Source: Sphingobium sp. YR768 (GTDB lineage Bacteria; Pseudomonadota; Alphaproteobacteria; Sphingomonadales; Sphingomonadaceae). From it: 64,000 bases of DNA. The translations under genes and the position numbers were made by a program. Positions 58,417 through 64,000 of the stretch are shown piece after piece. The stretch covers positions 114,245-178,244 of the forward strand of contig NZ_FOGE01000008.1 of NCBI RefSeq assembly GCF_900111125.1, given 5' to 3'. Positions within the stretch are counted from its first letter, which is position 1, and each line of letters starts with the position of its first letter. The notes under the pieces are model-generated. The model saw only the letters and a list, made by a program, of their open reading frames with translations. It was not told the DNA's origin and did not search any database.

Positions 58417-59325
58417 TCAATCCAGTCGGCCTTCGGCCGCGAAGTTTACCAACTGGTCGACGATGAAACGCACACGCGGACTCAACTGAGCCTGCTGAGG
58501 CCACACTGCATGGATATCGACGTCCACTGAGGAAAACTCATCGAGCACGGTCTGCAATCGTCCAGCGCCAATATCCGCACGGACCATGGATATTGGAACT
58601 TGAGACAGGCCGAGCCCGCCTATGGTTGCGTCCACCATCGCCTCCCCGTCGCTGATCTGGTGCGTCGCAGGTGGAACCAGCCGCCGTTCCACGCTTCCTT
58701 CCCGCACTACCCATGTAAGCGGAGGCCCCCTGTGTGCGCCGACGATGCAGCGGTGCAACCGAATATCATCCAACCCCTTAGGCGTTCCCCACATCTTGAG
58801 ATAATCGGGCGATGCGCAGATGACGCGTCGCTGCGACGTCAGCCGCCGCGCGATGAGATTACTGGTGTCGGAGAGAGTTCCAAACCGAATGGCGAGGTCA
58901 ACATCGTCCCGCAGGAGGTCGCTCGTCGCGTCCGTGAATGTGAGGCTGAGGCTCAGATCCGGATGTGGCCTGGTGATCGCCATCAGGATCGGCAGCAAAA
59001 CCTTGCGGCCGAACACGATCGGCATGTCGATATGCACGCGACCGCTCAATATCTGATTGCTGGAAGATAACGCCGATTGCACCGATGTTACCTCGTCGAT
59101 GGCGGCCGAACATGCCGCCAGATACGCTTCTCCATCAGCCGTCAGCCGCATAAGCCTTGTCGTACGGTTAAACAACCTAAAGCCAAGCCTCTCTTCAAGA
59201 CGCGCGACCGTCTTTCCCACCGAGGATTTGGTCAGCCCCAGTCGCTCTGCGGCGAGCGTGAAGCTGCCCGCTCGTGCTGCCGTTACGAAAACCGTGACAC
59301 CCGAAAAAGGATCTGGATCCAGCAT
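58417..59325 (-). CDS. LysR family transcriptional regulator
   Basis: 302 aa. MLDPDPFSGVTVFVTAARAGSFTLAAERLGLTKSSVGKTVARLEERLG gives the standard N-terminus, so 59325 is chosen over an upstream ATG at 59421 that adds an unrelated tail. Divergent from the tautomerase gene, which it probably regulates. Confidence 0.92.
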   Translation of the reverse strand: MLDPDPFSGVTVFVTAARAGSFTLAAERLGLTKSSVGKTVARLEERLGFRLFNRTTRLMRLTADGEAYLAACSAAIDEVTSVQSALSSSNQILSGRVHIDMPIVFGRKVLLPILMAITRPHPDLSLSLTFTDATSDLLRDDVDLAIRFGTLSDTSNLIARRLTSQRRVICASPDYLKMWGTPKGLDDIRLHRCIVGAHRGPPLTWVVREGSVERRLVPPATHQISDGEAMVDATIGGLGLSQVPISMVRADIGAGRLQTVLDEFSSVDVDIHAVWPQQAQLSPRVRFIVDQLVNFAAEGRLD

Positions 59326-59451
59326 TGTATCGCTCAATTCTACTAAGAAGCGAAATCTAACATATTTAAAGCTACCTGGCCTACAATTATATCGGGGATG
59401 CAGCGGAGCCATCGGCTCCAATGACCTTTCTTACAATGCAGGAGAAAAACC

Positions 59452-59655
59452 ATGCCCGTCGTACGTGTCAGTTGGTTCGAAGGTAAGGATCACGGCCAGA
59501 AGGAAAAGGTCGCAGCGGAGATCACAGAAAGCATCGTCCGTAACACGGATACCGATCCGAAGTATATCTACGTCATTTTCGATGACGTAAAAGCAAGCGA
59601 CTGGGCCGGTGCCGGCAAACTGTTCGGCGGTCCCGATAGCGGCGGAGAGGCCTGA
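59452..59655 (+). CDS. 4-oxalocrotonate tautomerase family protein
   Basis: 67 aa. Pro follows the initiator Met (MPVVRVSWFEGKDHGQKEKVAAEITESIV), providing the catalytic N-terminal Pro1 after processing; YIYVIFDDVK forms the central strand. GGAG upstream of the ATG. Two bases separate it from the secreted hydrolase gene. Family members tautomerise enols or dehalogenate small acids. Confidence 0.88.
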   Translation: MPVVRVSWFEGKDHGQKEKVAAEITESIVRNTDTDPKYIYVIFDDVKASDWAGAGKLFGGPDSGGEA

Positions 59656-59657
59656 TC

Positions 59658-60668
59658 ATGCGCGCCGGCGTTCGCCTCGCCCTTAGCCTCCTCGCTGGTG
59701 CACTGGCTGCCGCGCCGGCGCTCGTTATGGCCGAGCCGGCTATCACAGTCCTGGGCCGCGACTTCACCTTTCCCCACAAAATAGACGGTCTTCCTCGTCA
59801 CCTATCCGATTTCAAAGGGCTTACGATCAATCGCTTCGTCACCAATGACGGCGTGACCCTCAGCTATTGGGAAGCGGGTAACGGACCGCCGCTGATCTTC
59901 ATTCCCGGCTGGTCAGCCAATGGCGCCGAATATGTAAACCTTATGTATCTCTTGGCTAAGCGCCATCGGGTGATCGTGCTGGATCCACGCAATCAGGGGC
60001 TCTCACAACGCGTCGATTATGGCACGCGCATCTCGCGCTATTCGATGGACCTTAAGCAACTGGTCGACCATCTCGGCATCACTCAAGCCGATTTTTGCGG
60101 CTGGTCGATGGGCGCCTCGGTCCTGTGGGGGTATATTGATCTGTTCGGCACGTCGAGCATCCGTAAGCTCGCCTTGGTCGACGAACCAATCTCCATCGTT
60201 TCCCACGCCGACTGGTCGGCCCAGGAGCGCGAAGAGGCTGGCGCCATCGCCCCCTCGCCCGAACCGTTGCTTGCAGCACTGGGAGCAACACCTCCTGCCA
60301 ATCCCGATCCGAAAGATCCAAGCTTGCTCGCGCGGCTGATGCTGATGGATTCTCCATATTTCGCCAACTCGGAGAGCTTCGCGCGTGCTGTCATAAAGGA
60401 CGATCCCAAATCGCTCGGGCTGATCATGTACGACCATGCCGGAAATGACTGGCGAGACGTCGTGCGGACCAAGATTGACCGTCCAACAGCGATTTTCACG
60501 GGGGAATGGAGCGCGAATGTGCCGAGTCAAAAATGGGCGCAGTCGGTCATTCCGGGCTCCCAACTGCACATCTACAGCAAGGGGGAACAGGGGGATCACT
60601 TCCTGATGTTCAAAAATCCCGTAAAGTTCGCCGCAGACCTAGAAGCCTTTCTTCAGGACGCGAAATGA
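59658..60668 (+). CDS. secreted alpha/beta hydrolase
   Basis: 336 aa with a signal peptide (LALSLLAGALAAAPALVMA). Oxyanion region FIPGWSANG, nucleophile Ser150 in GWSMGA, acid in GEWSA or nearby, His near GDHFLMF. Overlaps the next gene by 4 bp. Likely an esterase or haloperoxidase-like hydrolase acting in the periplasm. Confidence 0.87.
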   Translation: MRAGVRLALSLLAGALAAAPALVMAEPAITVLGRDFTFPHKIDGLPRHLSDFKGLTINRFVTNDGVTLSYWEAGNGPPLIFIPGWSANGAEYVNLMYLLAKRHRVIVLDPRNQGLSQRVDYGTRISRYSMDLKQLVDHLGITQADFCGWSMGASVLWGYIDLFGTSSIRKLALVDEPISIVSHADWSAQEREEAGAIAPSPEPLLAALGATPPANPDPKDPSLLARLMLMDSPYFANSESFARAVIKDDPKSLGLIMYDHAGNDWRDVVRTKIDRPTAIFTGEWSANVPSQKWAQSVIPGSQLHIYSKGEQGDHFLMFKNPVKFAADLEAFLQDAK

Positions 60669-61384
60669 GACGTCTGTCGCGGCATACTCTGGGACGTTGT
60701 GCGGCGATGGGCTTATGCTTCGCTGCCCCCCCGGTTCTAGCCCATGTTGGTGACAACGTCGCTGACTACAGGTTGTCCGGCGTTTCCTTAGCGAAGGGGC
60801 GCCATCTTGGTAGCGCTGCGTTCGAGATGCGCATGCCGTCGAGCGCGTACCAGGATCCCGCGAAGGAGCAACTGAGCGACCGCAATTTCATGGCCTGGCT
60901 GCCGCTGGACTTCCAGGACGGGACGATCGAGGTCGACGTTGCGAGCGACCTCGCTACAGATGCCCCTGGCTACGCGCGTGGGTTCATCGGCCTGGCGTTC
61001 AGGATCGATGCGGCAGGCCGATTTGAAAATATCTATTTGCGGCCGACCAACAGTGTCGCGGACGATCAGGTTCGCCGCAATCATTCGGTGCAATATGCGG
61101 CCTATCCGGACCATCTTTTCGATCGACTGCGCCGAGAAACGCCGGAAAAATATGAGACTTACGCCGATATCGCCACCGGGAGATGGATCAGGATGAAGCT
61201 GGTAATCAGCGGGAGCCGAGCAGTCCTTTACCTCGACAATAAATCCACCCCCGCGTTGGTGGTTCAAGATCTCAAACTAGGCGCCAAGCAACGTGGCGGC
61301 GTTGGAATATGGCTCGAATCCGGAACAATAGCGCATTTTCGCAATCTCAAGATCACGCAAACCATGTCAGCCGCCGGCCTGTAG
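60665..61384 (+). CDS. secreted concanavalin-like protein (DUF1080-like)
   Basis: 239 aa with a signal peptide (MGLCFAAPPVLA) and a beta-sandwich pattern: GTIEVDVASDLATDAPGYARGFIGLAFRID, FENIYLRPTN, GRWIRMKLVISGSRAVLYLDN, GGVGIWLESGTIAHFRNLKI. Comparable domains bind or cleave glycans. ATG 60665 overlaps the hydrolase stop, showing translational coupling. Activity cannot be assigned. Confidence 0.72.
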   Translation: MRRLSRHTLGRCAAMGLCFAAPPVLAHVGDNVADYRLSGVSLAKGRHLGSAAFEMRMPSSAYQDPAKEQLSDRNFMAWLPLDFQDGTIEVDVASDLATDAPGYARGFIGLAFRIDAAGRFENIYLRPTNSVADDQVRRNHSVQYAAYPDHLFDRLRRETPEKYETYADIATGRWIRMKLVISGSRAVLYLDNKSTPALVVQDLKLGAKQRGGVGIWLESGTIAHFRNLKITQTMSAAGL

Positions 61385-61437
61385 CACGCAAATAGATCAA
61401 CCACTGCGCAGCCGTTGTCCAAATAGAGGAAATTTAC

Positions 61438-61791
61438 ATGAAGAACGAGGTTTACACGATCTACCATCTGTCGATCGAACCGGACGATTTTCCCGCGTTT
61501 GAGACCCTTATTGCCAAAATCGTCGACGCTACGAGTAAAGAGCCAGATACGCTAACATATGAATATGTGGTCAATGAAGATCGCACAGCAGTTCACATCA
61601 TCGAGCGCTACCGTCCCGCCGGCATCGTACCCCATAGCGACACAACGTTCGCCCCCTTCGCAGAGGAGTTTCTCTCGCTCGTCCGCATCGAGAAGTTGTA
61701 CGTCTATGGAGAGACAACGCCGGAGATCAGAACCCGGCTCGATCGATTCGACGCGCTCTATTTCTCCTCGTTCGCTGGCTTCAGTCGATAA
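61438..61791 (+). CDS. antibiotic biosynthesis monooxygenase-like (putative quinol monooxygenase)
   Basis: 117 aa ferredoxin-like ABM fold: VYTIYHLSIEPDDFPAFETLIAKIVDATSKEPDTLTYEYVVNEDRTAVHIIERY. GAGG lies about 9 bp before the ATG. Last intact gene of the tautomerase unit. Between its stop and the repeat at 61906 lies ~115 bp without a clear gene; a short frame ends in TAA at 61906. Confidence 0.82.
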   Translation: MKNEVYTIYHLSIEPDDFPAFETLIAKIVDATSKEPDTLTYEYVVNEDRTAVHIIERYRPAGIVPHSDTTFAPFAEEFLSLVRIEKLYVYGETTPEIRTRLDRFDALYFSSFAGFSR

Positions 61792-61905
61792 ACATATCGG
61801 CGGCGCATTGGCCGGGTTTCGCAATTGTCATGGGCATCTGGTCGCGCTCAACCGCGAGCTGAGCAGGTTTGCAGCCTTGCTCGCCGAGGCCGGCAGTGCG
61901 GCCTA

Positions 61906-62060
61906 AGAGTCTGTTTGGAAAATGCGCGGAAGAGCGCATTTTCAGTGCCGCACCGGCCCACACCCCCACCCGACCGCCCAGACATGGTATCCTGATGGGA
62001 GGTCGGGTGGGGGTGTGGGCCGGTGCGGATGCGCCAAAGGCGCATTTCCAAACAGGCTCT
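61906..62060 (-). repeat. 155-bp nested-palindrome element, copy B (inverted)
   Basis: Same length and near-identical sequence to 49868-50022 when reversed, with about five substitutions. It shows the same three-hairpin structure: GAAAATGCGC/GCGCATTTTC, central ~35-bp stem, and ATGCGCC/GGCGCAT. TA occurs on both sides of the AGAG...CTCT ends, a possible TA target duplication. Confidence 0.92.
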
Positions 62061-62137
62061 TACCACATCGACCTCAATCAGGGCATGCCCGGCTACGTCT
62101 GGAGCTTACTCTAAGTTACAGAAGTTCGGTGAACTTG

Positions 62138-62173
62138 AACATGATCATCGTCGCCACTGACGATGATCATGTT
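62138..62173. terminator. long perfect hairpin, AT-rich arms
   Basis: 15-bp perfect arms containing ATGATCAT, 6-nt loop (GCCACT). No adjacent stop codon within 200 bp of an intact gene and no T-run. Could be a leftover terminator or a repeat. Confidence 0.5.
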
Positions 62174-62406
62174 TGGTAACCCTGCATCAACGATCAGCCG
62201 AAACATTGATGATGGCGCGATCATCTTTATCGCCTGCTTGCCCTCCCCCTCAGCTTCACGCGCCTTTTCGTGACCTGATCAGCTATGTGCCGCGCAGGGC
62301 AATATCCTGCCGTTGAGTTGGCTTTTCATCCTATTAGTCTAGAGATCTTTTCTGGGCCGCCGTCGGCGTCGCGTGACCGCCATAGACCAACAGGAACGAG
62401 AACATC

Positions 62407-62989
62407 TTGACCAGTGATGAGGGTAACGAACCAAACCGGAGGCGTCGCGGGCTTGCACTCGAAGGCGCCATACTGGATGCGGCATGGTCAGAATTGTCTA
62501 CCAACGGCTATACCAAGTTTACCTTCGAAACGGTCGCGCGCCTAGCCGGGACAAGCCGTCCTTTATCGACGTTGGCCAACGCGCGCGAGCCTCGCTTCGT
62601 CCGCCATCGTTCGGCACTTGAAGCGCAACCCCATAATTGTAGCCGACCTAGGCAATCTGAGAGATGAACTCCAGTGCGCAATGCGCAAATTTGCCGATCG
62701 GGCGCCTCCCAGTCTCATGAAGCTTGTGTTCGAAATGCATGAAGACATGGCTTCAGAAGAGGTAAATTTCACCGACGCGCGTTTCAGCGATAACCCGATC
62801 GATGATGTCATAGCACGCGGCATAGCGCGCGGAGAGATAGTTCCCGAACGCCTGAACGCTCGCGTAATGCGCGTGCTACCCAGCCTTGTGATGCACGAGA
62901 TCGTCGTGACCGCGCAGCCGATTTCGGATGAGACCATAGCGGCGATAATCGATCAGATCTTCATCCCTTTAACCGCCCCCCTGCCCTGA
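62407..62989 (+). pseudogene. TetR family regulator, frameshifted
   Basis: The first frame from TTG 62407 gives RRRRGLALEGAILDAAWSELSTNGYTKFTFETVARLAGTSRP, a TetR helix-turn-helix. Near 62562 the frame shifts; the second frame reads YRRWPTRASLASSAIVRHLKRNPIIVADLGNLRDEL and runs to 62989 as a TetR C-terminal domain. A deletion inside the expected LYRRW motif explains the break. Confidence 0.85.
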
Positions 62990-63137
62990 GCACCGCACCT
63001 CATAAAGATTATTTAAGATACAAATTGTTTCTTATTGACGATGAAGCATAATATCGGCGATATGTGCGATGCGGGATTGAGGGCGCGCACCCGAGATCGA
63101 GGCCGCTGACATTTCATTCGATGGAGCGACCGGCTCG

Positions 63138-63899
63138 ATGAACAAACTTATCAAGTTAAGTGGTGAACCGCTCTGCGTCATTGGAATGATCTGGTTTAGC
63201 GCACCCGCACAGGCGCAGGATCGTGTCGTACTTGGGGCAGGCGTCGCGGTGACACCAACCTATCAAGGTTCGGACGACTACAGGGTGCTACCGTTGCCGG
63301 CCATCGACATCAAGAAAGGCTGGTTCTTCGCGAACTTGCGTAATGGCATTGGGATCGAGCCGATTGACACCGGGGTGGTATCGGCAGGTGTGAGCGCCGT
63401 ATTTGTCCAGGGGTATCGACGTCGCGACATTCCGGTGGGAATTTCGAAACTCTCGGATGGTCTGGGGGCTCGAGCACATATCAATCTGCGCTCCAGTGGC
63501 CTGACTGGTACCTTGGGCGTAACGAAGATCATATCGGGCGGCACAGGCGGGATCATCGCCGATGCGAGCATCTCTCATCCAATCCTCATCTCTTCGAAAT
63601 TTTCCCTCACGCCGACCGTCGCCGCTACTTGGGCGGATCGGAAACATAACGACCGGTATTTCGGCGTAGACAATCTGGAAGCACCTGCTTCGGGGTTTTC
63701 CCCTTTCTCGACTGGCGCGGGGTTCAAGGACATCTCGGGCACGCTCACTGCGACCTATCGATTGACCGATCGGATTGCATTGAGCGCAACTGGCGGCGTG
63801 ACCACCTTGCTAGGCTCAGGACTCACTGATCAAAGCCAGAAGATGACGGTGGCAGCGAGGGCGATGGCCGAGAAGAAGGCTTTGGGGCATCGGTCGTAG
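63138..63899 (+). CDS. MipA/OmpV family outer-membrane protein, 3' end replaced by IS
   Basis: 253 aa as read. After an unusual signal region (IGMIWFSAPAQAQ), the MipA core appears: GAGVAVTPTYQGSDDYRVLPLPAIDIKKGWFFANLRNGIGIE, then GLTGTLGVTKII and SGTLTATYRLTDRIALSATGGVTTLLG. The last ~30 residues (from about 63811) are encoded by IS5-family DNA, so the final barrel strands and terminal Phe are lost. Probably non-functional or misfolded. Confidence 0.82.
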   Translation: MNKLIKLSGEPLCVIGMIWFSAPAQAQDRVVLGAGVAVTPTYQGSDDYRVLPLPAIDIKKGWFFANLRNGIGIEPIDTGVVSAGVSAVFVQGYRRRDIPVGISKLSDGLGARAHINLRSSGLTGTLGVTKIISGGTGGIIADASISHPILISSKFSLTPTVAATWADRKHNDRYFGVDNLEAPASGFSPFSTGAGFKDISGTLTATYRLTDRIALSATGGVTTLLGSGLTDQSQKMTVAARAMAEKKALGHRS

Positions 63900-64000
63900 C
63901 GCGTGGCGACCCGTCGCCAGTCCTTGAGGCGGCCGAACATGATCTCGATGCGGTTGCGCCGTTTGTAGCGGCGCTTGTCGTGTTTGACGGCCTTGTTCCG
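63812..64000 (-). mobile_element. IS5-family insertion sequence, one end in window
   Basis: The right part of an IS runs out of the window. The left boundary is placed near a CTAG at 63810-63813, a known kind of target for IS5-group elements, where the MipA homology stops. Exact inverted repeat cannot be verified without the other end. Confidence 0.7.
63830..64000 (-). CDS. IS5-family transposase, C-terminal 56 residues
   Basis: Reads KRRYKRRNRIEIMFGRLKDW and RRVATRYDRCPKAFFSAI, ending VIFWL with a TGA at 63830-63832. The Tyr/Arg-rich 'RNRIE.MFGRLK' with its Glu is the C-terminal catalytic part of the DDE transposases of this family. The start lies beyond the window. Confidence 0.93.
   Translation of the reverse strand, partial: RNKAVKHDKRRYKRRNRIEIMFGRLKDWRRVATRYDRCPKAFFSAIALAATVIFWL

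Noticed and set aside
61792..61905. Small coding remnant ending in AALLAEAGSAA
   Set aside because: The frame ends at the repeat boundary and reads protein-like, but no start, ribosome site or family could be assigned.

Overview
The window is high-GC alphaproteobacterial DNA, most likely from a sphingomonad (Sphingobium/Novosphingobium type). This is inferred from a NodT-type lipoprotein efflux system, a large TonB-dependent receptor beside plant-polymer hydrolases, a mannonate dehydratase that by memory resembles the Novosphingobium enzyme, many LysR/IclR regulators and abundant aromatic/alicyclic catabolic genes. No rRNA, tRNA, CRISPR array or replication origin was recognised.

Layout. (1) 1-13.2 kb: a divergent catabolic island around an IclR regulator. 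Leftward are enoyl-CoA hydratase, 3-hydroxyacyl-CoA dehydrogenase, class III CoA transferase, SDR, aldehyde dehydrogenase and a 3-oxoadipyl-CoA-type thiolase cut by the window edge. Rightward are IclR, acyl-CoA dehydrogenase, a cyclohexanone-type Baeyer-Villiger monooxygenase, an OprB porin and a butanediol-dehydrogenase-like SDR. Together they read as cyclic ketone to dicarboxylate to beta-oxidation, with no lactone hydrolase in view. Two near-identical palindromes lie in the divergent promoter. (2) 13.7-24.3 kb: TetR, then a leftward aryl-aldehyde dehydrogenase/NodT/EmrA/EmrB/IclR operon facing a rightward aryl-alcohol dehydrogenase/FMN reductase/secreted GH1 beta-glucosidase operon. (3) 24.3-33.6 kb: an octanucleotide repeat, an outer-membrane barrel, LysR genes around a DODA dioxygenase/esterase/DoxX set, and a membrane PQQ dehydrogenase. 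(4) 34.3-48.0 kb: a glucuronoxylan utilisation locus with GH95, TonB-dependent receptor, GntR/FCD regulator, ManD, GH115, GH43 and GH10; a shared 17-bp site lies before both divergent arms.

(5) 48.1-51.1 kb is a scar zone: integrase and IS3 remnants, a complex 155-bp palindromic repeat, and a collapsed remnant of a second DODA-LysR module. (6) 51.2-53.6 kb: glutathione-dependent formaldehyde oxidation. (7) 53.6-61.8 kb: three LysR genes, an LLM flavin oxidoreductase followed by two tandem TIM-barrel paralogues, and a tautomerase/secreted hydrolase/ConA-like protein/quinol-monooxygenase-like set. (8) 61.9-64.0 kb: a second, inverted copy of the 155-bp repeat, a frameshifted TetR, and a MipA gene whose 3' end is cut by an IS5-family element that runs off the window.

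The least explained features are the paired 155-bp nested-palindrome elements, whose loop and flanks are inverted between copies while the stem is not, and the LLM plus twin TIM-barrel operon.
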